A stretch of DNA of 64,000 nucleotides, from assembly GCF_011397635.1 (NCBI RefSeq), contig NC_064769.1, positions 40,828,033-40,892,032 on the forward strand, in the 5' to 3' direction. Shown piece by piece: positions 20,831 through 30,600 of this stretch (the first letter of the stretch is position 1; every line of letters starts with the position of its first letter). Under the pieces are notes generated by a model, which was given only the letters and a program-made list of their open reading frames with translations, was not told the DNA's origin and did not search any database. This DNA comes from Epinephelus fuscoguttatus. Taxonomy: Eukaryota; Chordata; Actinopteri; Perciformes; Serranidae. The position numbers and the translations under genes are program-made.

Positions 20831-23725
20831 AGTAAAAGTATGTCAGTATTATCATCAGATTATAGTAAAAGTATGTCAATATTATCATCAGGTTACAGTA
20901 AAAGTATGTCAGTATTATCATCAGATTATAGTAAAAGTATGTCAGTATTATCATCAGATTACTATCATCAGATTACAGTAAAAGTATGTCAGTATTATCA
21001 TCAGATTATAGTAAAAGTATGTCAGTATTATCATCAGATTACTATCATCAGATTACAGTAAAAGTATATCAGTATTATCATCAGATTACTATCATCAGAT
21101 TACAGTAAAAGTATGTCAGTATTATCATCAGATTATAGTAAAAGTATGTAAGTATTATCATCAGATTACTATCATCACATTACAGTAAAAGTATGTCAGT
21201 ATTATCATCAGATTATAGTAAAAGTATGTAAGTATTATCATCAGATTACTATCATCAGATTACAGTAAAAGTATGTCAGTATTATCATCAAGTTACTATC
21301 ATCAGATTACAGTAAAAGTATGTCAGTATTATCATCAGATTACTATCATCAGATTACAGTAAAAGTATGTCAGTATTATCATCAGGTTACTATCATCAGA
21401 TTACAGTAAAAGTATGTCAGTATTATCATCAGATTACTATCATCAGATTACAGCAAAAGTATGTGAGTATTATCATCAGATTATAGTAAAAGTATGTCAG
21501 TATTATCATCAGATTACTATCATCAGATTACAGTAAAAGTATGTCAGTATTATCATCAGATTACAGTAAAAGTATGTCAGTATTATCATCAGATTACTAT
21601 CATCAGATTACAGCAAAAGTATGTCAGTATTATCATCAGATTACAACAAAAGTATGTCAGTATTATCATCAGATTACAGCAAAAGTATGTCAGTATTATC
21701 ATCAGATTACAACAAAAGTATGTCAGTATTATCATCAGATTACAGCAAAAGTATGTCAGTATTATCATCAGATTACAACAAAAGTATGTCAGTATTATCA
21801 TCAGATTACAGTAAAAGTATGTCAGTATTATCATCAGATTACTATCATCAGATTACAGTAAAAGTATGTCAGTATTATCATCAGATTACTATCATCAGAT
21901 TACAGCAAAAGTATGTGAGTATTATCATCAGATTATAGTAAAAGTATGTCAGTATTATCATCAGATTACTATCATCAGATTACAGCAAAAGTATGTGAGT
22001 ATTATCATCAGATTACAGTAAAAGTATGTCAGTATTATCATCAGATTACTATCATCAGATTACAGCAAAAGTATGTGAGTATTATCATCAGATTATAGTA
22101 AAAGTATGTCAGTATTATCATCAGATTACAACAAAAGTATGTCAGTATTATCATCAGATTATAGTAAAAGTATGTCAGTATTATCATCAGATTACAACAA
22201 AAGTATGTCAGTATTATCATCAGATTACAGCAAAAGTATGTCAGTATTATCATCAGATTACAGCAAAAGTATGTCAGTATTATCATCAGATTACAACAAA
22301 AGTATGTCAGTATTATCATCAGATTACAGCAAAAGTATGTCAGTATTATCATCAGATTACAACAAAAGTATGTCAGTATTACAGCAAAAGTATGTCAGTA
22401 TTATCATCAGATTACAGTAAAAGTATGTCAGTATTATCATCAGATTACTATCATCAGATTACAGCAAAAGTATGTCAGTATTATCATCAGATTACTATCA
22501 TCAGATTACAGCAAAAGTATGTGAGTATTATCATCAGATTACAGTAAAAGTATGTCAGTATTATCATCAGATTACTATCATCAGATTACAGCAAAAGTAT
22601 GTGAGTATTATCATCAGATTACAGTAAAAGTATGTCAGTATTATCATCAGATTATAATAAAAGTATGTCAGTATTATCATCAGATTACAACAAAAGTATG
22701 TCAGTATTATCATCAGATTACAGCAAAAGTATGTCAGTATTATCATCAGATTACAACAAAAGTATGTCAGTATTATCATCAGATTACAACAAAAGTATGT
22801 CAGTATTATCATCAGATTACAACAAAAGTATGTCAGTATTATCATCAGATTACAGCAAAAGTATGTCAGTATTATCATCAGATTACAGCAAAAGTATGTC
22901 AGTATTATCATCAGATTACAACAAAAGTATGTCAGTATTATCATCAGGTTACAGTAAAAGTATGTCAGTATTATCATCAGATTATAGTAAAAGTATGTCA
23001 GTATTATCATCAGATTACTATCATCAGATTACAGTAAAAGTATGTCAGTATTATCATCAGATTGCTATCATCAGATTACAGTAAAAGTATGTCAGTGTTA
23101 TCATCAGATTACAGTAAAAGTATGTCAGTGTTCTCATCAGATTACAGTAAAAGTATGTGAGTATTATCATCAGATTACAGTAAAAGTATGTCAGTGTTAT
23201 CATCAAATTACAGTAAAAGTATGTCAGTGTTCTCATCAGATTACAGTAAAAGTATGTGAGTATTATCATCAAATTACAGTAAAAGTATGTAAGTGTTGTA
23301 ATCAGATTACAGGAAAAGTATGTCAATATTGTCATCAAATTACAGTAAAAGTATGTAAGTATTGTAATCAGATTACAGTAAAAGTATGTCAATATTATCA
23401 TCAAATTACAGTAAAAGTATGTCAGTATTATCATCAGATTACAGTAAAAGTATGTGAGTATTATCATCAAATTACAGTAAAAGTATGTAAGTGTTGTAAT
23501 CAGATTACAGTAAAAGTATGTCAATATTGTCATCAAATTACAGTAAAAGTATGTGAGTATTGTAATCAGATTACAGTAAAAGTATGTCAATATTATCATC
23601 AAATTACAGTAAAATTATGTCAGTATTATCATCAGATTACAGTAAAAGTATGTAAGTATTGTATTCAGATTACAGTAAAAGTATCTAAGTATTGTAATCA
23701 GATTACAGTAAAAGTATGTCGGTCA
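20831..23725. repeat. 33/47-bp minisatellite, about 75 units
   Basis: The basic unit is 33 bp (AGTAAAAGTATGTCAGTATT then ATCATCAGATTAC). A 47-bp form adds a 14-bp duplication, TATCATCAGATTAC. The right end (23090-23720) is more diverged, with GTGTTCTCATCA and GTAATCAGAT variants. Since 33 = 3 x 11, frames of more than 200 codons occur on both strands; these are repeat artefacts. The left flank (AAGTAAAAGTCCTACATTAA at 20802-20821) continues the same dispersed-repeat sequence. Confidence 0.95.
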
Positions 23726-24016
23726 ACCACGAGTAACCCTGCGCTCTGAGAACTCAGGGTTACTCGTGGTCCCTAAAGTCTCCAAAAGTAGATCAGGAGC
23801 CAGAGCCTTCAGCTATCAGGCTCCTCTCCTGTGGAATCATCTTCCTGTTACGGTCCGGGAGGCAGACACCGTCTCCACATTTAAGACTAGACTTAAGACT
23901 TTCCTCTTTGATAAAGCTTATAGTTAGGGCTGGCTCAGGCTTGCCCTGTACCAGCCCCTAGTTAGGATGACTTAGGCCTAGTCTGCCGGAGGACCCCCCT
24001 ATAATACACCGGGCAC
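23726..24016 (+). mobile_element. 5'-truncated L2 LINE fragment with inverted 5' junction
   Basis: 23742-24016 matches the ORF2 C-terminus and 3' UTR start of the full-length L2 (42885-43160). It encodes the [15 protein letters not shown] end and keeps a GTCTC that the longer copy has lost near 43008. The first 16 bases (23726-23741) are the exact reverse complement of 23755-23770, a snap-back structure at the 5' junction. Confidence 0.88.
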
Positions 24017-24018
24017 CT

Positions 24019-24081
<63 letters not shown>
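24017..24081. repeat. (TC)n microsatellite
   Basis: About 32 TC dinucleotides with one GT interruption. The full-length L2 has (CT)n at the equivalent place (about 43155-43180), and the Tx1-like element starts at the right edge. Confidence 0.9.
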
Positions 24082-24086
<5 letters not shown>

Positions 24087-24272
24087 CTGCATGCTGGGAG
24101 TCTGAGTGAGTGTGTGAGTGGCTGTGTGGAACGAGTGAATGGGAAAGTTTGTGACACCTTGATCTTCCTTTTTCCTCTCTGCATGTTTCTTGGTGACAGG
24201 TAAGAGAAGTTTAATTCATTGATTTGTTGTTATCGCTGTAAGGAGCAAACTAGTGGCGTTTGTACCGTGAAC

Positions 24273-25394
24273 CATGGCGTCCCTCCCCGAGGAGGGCTCG
24301 CCGCCCATGTCAATCAGGCATGGGGTCAGAGTAGTGGCTGACGCTCGGTACACGGTAGAGCAGGTGCTCCTGGCTCTAGGAGAACAGATCGGATGAGCAA
24401 AGCCGTGGTGGCTTTTGTTCGGGAGGAGCGTTTGGTTCACCTGTTGGTTGAAAAAGGCCTGGTGCTGGATGATCAGTATGTTGCTGTGTCTCCGCTGTTT
24501 GTGCCATCTACGCGTGTCACCGTGTCAGGTGGACCTCCTTTCATCCCGAACGAGCTGCTTGAAAAAGAACTGACGAGGTTTGGAAAGTTCGCTAGTGGTT
24601 TGAGAACAGTTCGTCTGGGCTGCAAAGACGCCAGACTGCAGCACGTTCAGTCCCTGCGGAGGCAGGCCTTCATGTACTATTTAAATAATCAGTCGCAAAC
24701 TCTGGAGGTGTCCTTTAAAGTCAAGTTTGAAAACGGGTTTTACACTGTGTATGCAAGTGCTGGCAGCATGAAATGTTTTGAGTGTGGTGATGTCGGCCAC
24801 AAACGTTCATCCTGCCCGCACAGGCAGCAGGCAGCGGGCAGCTCAGGTGCGCAGCAACCTGAAGGTGAGGCTGGCAGTGGTACCTCGCACAAGACGCAGC
24901 CGGCAGCGGGTGACACCGCAACCGGTGACCCGCAGCCTGCTGAGCAGGAAAATGAAGTGAACGAGCGAGATAAGCACGGTGTTCACGGAAGTGATGTGAA
25001 TGAGACTGAGGCTCAGCCTGGCTGCGGCCACAATGGACAGGAAGAGACAGCTGACTCTGTAACTGCTGAGTCCTGCAGAAGAAATGTTGAGGATGAAGAT
25101 GATGAAATGTGTGAGGATGACAACCTGTCACAGTTCTCTGAAGCTGTGTCACAGGATGACCCACAGTCATATACATTACAGGAGATTAATGATTTCCTCG
25201 ATGAACGTTATGGCAGGCAGGATGTGGAAGTAACAGATTTCTTTCCAAATGTGGACATGTTCATCCGCTCGGTTATGAAAATTCGTAGAGTGGTTGGTTA
25301 TGAACAACTGAGCAAACAGAAGAGGTTTCGACTGAAAAAACTACTGACCAAAATTAGAAAAGAAAAGCGAGAGAAGACTTCTCTCAATGTGTGA
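24273..25394 (+). pseudogene. Tx1-type ORF1 (nucleic-acid-binding, CCHC), frameshifted
   Basis: ORF1 protein of a non-LTR element, expected to bind the element RNA. The natural start is ATG 24273 (MASLPEEGSPP...). This frame meets TGA at 24393-24396 within CGGATGAGC; the following frame begins there (MSKAVVAFV) and runs to TGA 25392-25394, so a small deletion or frameshift separates the first 40 codons from the other 333. The zinc knuckle CFECGDVGHKRSSC (24774-24815) has the C-x2-C-x4-H-x4-C spacing. An acidic, low-complexity C-terminal half follows. Its stop overlaps the start of the ORF2 frame by a few bases, as in other two-ORF LINEs. Confidence 0.8.
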
Positions 25395-25477
25395 ATATTA
25401 AAATGGGTGGTTCACAAGAGGTGTCTTTTTCCTGGAAAGGTTTTTCTGTCCTCTTCTTCCTCTTCTGTTTTTTATCA

Positions 25478-27070
25478 ATGGAAAGGCTGCAGATAGGAAG
25501 CTTAAACATGAACGGAGGACGGGATAGGGATAAGCGAGGGATGGTAGCTGAGCTGAGTAGAACTAAAAACATAGATGTGTTGCTCTTACAGGAGACACAT
25601 AGCTCAGCCGATAACGAGGTAGACTGGGAAACGGGCTGGGCGGGTCAGGTTTTTTTGAACCATGGCACCAATCTTAGTGCAGGGGTTGCTATTCTTTTCT
25701 CACAGTGCCTCCATTTAACAAATGTCTCAGTATGTAACGTAGAGCAGGGCAGGATCCAAATCATTCAGGCAACAATTCGAGACATTTCTTTTGTCTTTAT
25801 TAATGTGTATGCACACACATCTGGTGCTGATCGATTAAGGCTGTTTAGAAAACTAAATGACAAACTTAAAGAGTTCAATAGCAGCACAGTGATAGTGATG
25901 GGAGGGGACTGGAACTGCTCTACACATCATACAGTTGATAGAAACTCAGAGGAGCCTCATCCACCGTCAGCCTCACTTCTGTCCAGTGTAGTCGCAGGAA
26001 ATGACCTCACAGATGTCTGGAGGAAACTTAACCCGACAGTCAGGCAATACACATGGGTGAGAGCTGTGGAGGGTAATGTGAGAGGTGCTAGGTTAGACAG
26101 GATCTACATAAATCAAACGTACAACAACAGGTTACTTAACTCCACAATATCACCTGTTGGCTTCTCAGATCACCATCTGGTCATGGCAGATTTTTCTTTT
26201 CAAGTGCCTTCTCCATACTGGCACTTTAGTGTTAGGCTGATTCATGACAAAACTTTCTGTCAGTGCTTCTCTGATTCCTGGAGTCAGTGGAGGCTCAGGA
26301 AAGATGACTTTGAAAACTTAGCTCGGTGGTGGGAGATAGGAAAAGCACAAATTAAAATTTTCTGTCAGCGGTACATGAAACACACTGGTGCTGTAGAGAG
26401 AAGATGCTTTGAAGAGCTGGAGAAAGAAGTTAAGGTCCTGGAAGAAGAAATAATGTCAGGCAGTGATGGTAATAGCAGGACCCGGGAAAACAGTAGAAAG
26501 GCTCTTGGTAGGTTTCTGCATGAGAAAGCAAAGGGTGCTTTGATTAAGACTCGAATCTCCACTATTAAAGATATAGACGCTCCAACTTCTTTTGTCTTTA
26601 AGCTGGAGAAAAGAATTAGAGAAAATAATGTGATGATGCATCTTAAGCTTCCAAATGGAACAACAACAACAGATCCAGTAAAGATGAGGAAGCTGGCCAT
26701 AGACTTCTACACTGACCTCTTCAGTGCTGGGAGCTGTGACTTGGAGTGTGTGGAGGAGATGCTGGAAGGACTGCCTCAGCTGGGTGAAGCACAGGTAGCT
26801 TCGCTGGAGTCCCCCATCTCCTTTGATGAAATGACTGCAGCAGTCCAACAGCTCAGCAGTGGTAAAGCCTCAGGGGTTGATGGACTTCCCTCAGAGCTCT
26901 ACAAGAGGTTCTGGACTGTGATGGGCAAAGACCTGCATGAAGTTTTCATGAACTGCTTGGATTCTGAGACCTTACCATCAAGTTGCACACGAGCGGTCTT
27001 AACATTACTGCCAAAAAAAGGAGACCTTGGACTTCAACACAAACTTCCACAGTCTTTGTGCCTGCCATAG
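25478..27070 (+). pseudogene. Tx1-type ORF2: endonuclease plus truncated reverse transcriptase
   Basis: The frame is open from 25391 and has its probable start at ATG 25478 (MERLQIGSLNMNGG). The APE-type endonuclease motifs are all readable: SLNMNG, LLLQETHS, VYAHTS, GGDWNC, RLDRIYIN, SDHHLV. The reverse-transcriptase region begins (SSGKASGVDGLPSELYKRFW; TLLPKKGDL) and then breaks off: the next codons are unrelated and end at 27070. In another frame, CHRLRDRK-stop at 27060-27090 looks like the original C-terminus. No palm YADD motif is present, so this copy is inactive. Confidence 0.85.
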
Positions 27071-27349
27071 ACTGAGAGACAGGAAGTGACACACATATTT
27101 GCTGTTTGTTGTTTTCTTCTATTTTGTTGTTACTGTTATTATTATTATTGTTATTACTGAGATTGATTGAACAATCAACAAACAATTATACATACAGTAT
27201 TACCAACAGTATAGATTATAACTCATTTATTGTAAATATTGTTTTCCTTTATTGTTATTATTATTTTGAATTCCAAACGCTTGCTTTGGCAATATGTACA
27301 GTGTTACCTCACGCCAGTAAAGCCATTTGAATTGAACTGAATTGAATTA

Positions 27350-27350
<1 letters not shown>

Positions 27351-27382
<32 letters not shown>

Positions 27383-27405
27383 GTCTGTCTATAGATAGAT
27401 AGGTG
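27351..27405. repeat. (TCTA)n microsatellite
   Basis: ATCTATCT/GTCTGTCT tetranucleotides followed by the complementary ATAGATAG, so a small foldback is possible. Confidence 0.9.
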
Positions 27406-27419
27406 CTCTCTAGGCACTT

Positions 27420-27649
27420 CCGGTGCTCCAGTCCAGTAGGAGGCGGTGATTCATCTAAAAGCCGGTTTGCCCGGAAGCAGGAAGAAAAGTCGAAGAAGAA
27501 AAATCACGTGAGCCGTCTGCAGCGTGACGTCACATCAGCTGACTGCGGTTAACAGAGGAGGAAGAAGAAGAAGAAGAAGAAGAAGAAGAAGAAGAAGACA
27601 ACAGATCCTCCGTCGACCTTCAGTTTGGTGTCATTACTTCTGATCCAAC
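27420..27649 (+). promoter_or_regulatory. atp6v1g1: atp6v1g1 promoter and 5' UTR
   Basis: The 230 bp before the start codon contain a CTCF-like core CCAGTAGGAGGCGGT (27433-27447), an E-box palindrome TCACGTGA matching the CLEAR core (27504-27511), a perfect CRE TGACGTCA (27525-27532), ATCAGCTGAC and a (GAA)n tract (27560-27598). No TATA box is evident. CLEAR sites are the known TFEB/TFE3 targets in V-ATPase and lysosomal genes, so nutrient or lysosomal-stress control is plausible. Transcription start not determined. Confidence 0.7.
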
Positions 27650-30600
27650 ATGGCGAGTCAGTCTCAGGGCATCCAGCAGCTGCTGCAGGCCGAGAAGAGA
27701 GCGGCCGAGAAGGTGGCCGAGGCCCGCAAACGTGAGTATGAAAGGCGGCCTGTGAGCCCGCGGCGCCCCGGTGCCCGTTAGCAGGTAGAACCGGCTGCTA
27801 GCGGGGAAGTGAAGGAGGCAGGAAAACCCGTGACTTTAGACAGTCTTTGTTTTAATTGTTAATAAACTGCAGATCAAACCGGAAACATTTTCAACATCGG
27901 CTCACACACACTCTGCTGACGTCACCAGGTTCTGGTTAAACGCCTCTGCCGTCGGTGTCCGTTTAAATGGGTGATAAAAGCAGATGAAGAGACTGTGTGT
28001 GACTGAAACTTGGGCCGAATTAAAGAGCGTGTCCTCGCACATGAAGCTGTGTGTTACTGCACTGGTATCTGCTTGCTGGGAAGCACGTCTGCGAAAAGTG
28101 GCAGAAATCTGAATGAGGTTTGGTGTTAGTGTCAGGATAAAAGAAATAGCTTTAATTTGATTAGTTATTAAAATTATACAGTGTCTTTTGTAAAGCGTCA
28201 GTTAGACACGTGTGTACATATTTACATGAGCTTCATTAAATGAATTTGTAAAACCTGGAAATGATTCAATCGTAATTCTTCTGCTGCAGCTTTAAATGTT
28301 TTTATTATTTTGTTCAGCATTTTTTGAAATGTTGTCCTGAATGTCCAGCGTCCTGCTGAGCGTCAATGAGTCAACCGCTGAGCATCATGGGACATGGTGA
28401 CCACATCATGTGACAAAGAGTCATAGAGACTGAATGGAGAACAAACAGATCTGACTGCAGTAATCAATCAATCAATCAATCAATCAATCAGTCAGTTCAG
28501 TGACTGCTGGGACAGTAAGAACAGCTGCAGCAGAGAGCAGTCCAGTCCATATATACATGTCTATGTTTATAGTCCACAGCATGAAGCGCACTGACAGGTG
28601 AAGTGACAGTCATGTGATGTCACCTGTCAGTGGCGCCAAGCCGCTAAAAACTGCTCAGTAACGCATCAAAAGCTTTGAGGCGTCGACCTGCCTCTGAATT
28701 CACCAGATGATTCAGGTCTGACCGAGCAGCTGTGGCCCTGTTAAGGTGGGAGTTTCACGCTGGTATCCCGCCTCGCTGTTCTCCATTAAAGGTACGATCA
28801 GAGTACCGTTCCAGGGGCGGAGCCTGTCCACTCCCACTGCGTGTCAGAGCGTGGCTCTGCTGTCGTCCCCCTCACAGCTGAATGAAGCTCCTCCATGGAG
28901 GTGTAAACACAGCGGCAGCTTTGGGACAGACTTCCCTCTTTGTGGTCAGATTTGGTCACATGACTCCATCTCTGGTGTCTGTGATTTGATTGGTGCTGCT
29001 GTCTACAGGAACGTTACCAGCGTGTATTTTCCATCTGACATTAAAATCAATAAATGGATCCATAAATAAATAATAATCACTGCTGACGATTTTTATCTTT
29101 AAAGGGGCAAAAAGCGAAATGGTTTCACCGCTAGGTTCGCTGTTGTGCACTGCCTGTAGACCAAAACAAAGTGTGTCATGAGCCACTCCTCCCTCTACCT
29201 CTGCTCTCCTATTACATCCAGACGGTCCCGGTGTTTCCTCCGCAGGCTCCACTTCACTCAGCTGCCCGATAAACCCGCTGCTTCTTCCCACTTTAACCTG
29301 AATAACAAACCAGGGCTCGGTGCTCCGGTTGGATCCAAACGGAGAGTCGGACTAACGTTAGCTGGGAGGCTAGCGGAGGCTAACTGGTTGTGCTGGCAGC
29401 TGAGTGAAGTGGAGCCTGAGGAGGAAGCACCAGTTAGCCCCAGTTTCACTACAGGCAGATTCACTCGCCACAGGGGCGAGGAAATAAAACCTGAACAGCC
29501 AACTTAGTTTGGTTTAGTTTAGCAGTTAGCGATGTCTTTCACTCATTCTCAGTCTCTGCTGTGTTTAGCTATTTCCCTGCTTTCCTGTTAGCGTTAGTAC
29601 TAGTCAGCTGCCACGCTAACGTTCCTACTCTTCTCCGTGGCTCACGGCTCCGGCTCACGCAGAGTAGGGACGTTAGCGTTAGCTCCCACAGTTAGCACTA
29701 GAGCTACTACGGCTACTGGAGTAACTTACAGCTATGGAGCGCTTCTACCAGCTCTTCTAGTCACTGAGCCTCGCCTCCATCTCAGCAAATATATTACATT
29801 TATTACAGGGACCATCATCATTGAAGTAGGCAGGGGAATAGCTAAACACAGCCCGCTAGGCTGCCCGCCGGGCTACATTTTACAATGCTAATTGCAAATG
29901 TTAGCTGGGCTGCCGGGCTACTCACCTAACACAACCATAACACCTGACCCATTGCTGGGACAGAGCCGCTAATAACTCAAGCTCCGGACATTAACCCATG
30001 CTACGATTGTAATATTAAATTTAATTGAATCGACATAGCGACATGTGCCTAACGTTACTGTAACACTAGCTAATTAAAACAGACATTTGACTCTGCCATT
30101 TCGCTTTGAAAATACGTGCGGCCATTGCTCACTGGCTGTAGCCTTTTATAGGGGGGAGGGCCAAGGGCTCCGAGATGGGGGGGGGGGGGGGGATTCACAT
30201 GAACGTACATGAACGCACAGCTGGACCGGCTTGTAAACAAGGGGCTGGAGATCAACACAGAGAGAGGGTGTGTGAGGTCATGCTATACTCGAGATGACAT
30301 TACACCTCTAGTTCTTCACATAGCAATTTTTTAATTCCTTCATTCTAGAAATGATGAATTTCGCTTATTGCTCCTTTAACTTCTGGAAATGTCTTCTGTT
30401 TTGTTTTTTCCCCCGTCAGCTGCTCGTCTTGCATCACTTCCTGTTTCACTTCAAAATACAGACAACTGAGGTTGCGTAGAGACCAGAGAGGTGAACGTGG
30501 GATCCTGAGTATAGTGAAACATTTAACATGTTAAAGGGATAGTGCGCCCAAAAATGTAAATTCAGCCATTATCTACTCACCCATATGCCGAGGGAGGCTC

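Larger units (their letters stand above)
24082..27345 (+). mobile_element. Tx1/L1-type non-LTR retrotransposon, internally deleted
   Basis: It has a 5' UTR (24082-24272), ORF1 with a CCHC knuckle, ORF2 with a full endonuclease but only the first part of reverse transcriptase, and a 3' tail ending CAATATGTACAGTGTTACC ... GAATTGAACTGAATTGAATT. LINE copies usually lose the 5' end; here both ends are present and about 2.5 kb of ORF2 is missing, with the break near 27035-27045. The CCHC ORF1 and ORF2 style fit the Tx1 lineage. Confidence 0.8.

Noticed and set aside
20831-23725. CRISPR-like array
   Set aside because: There are no unique spacers between direct repeats; units are contiguous tandem copies in a vertebrate genome.
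20840-23749. Repeat proteins MSVLSSDYSKS / CQYYHQITVKV
   Set aside because: 33-bp minisatellite artefact; open in several frames and on both strands.
29178-29507. 109-codon ORF inside the TTAA-flanked element
   Set aside because: No recognisable domain, no repeat-independent support; transposon interior.
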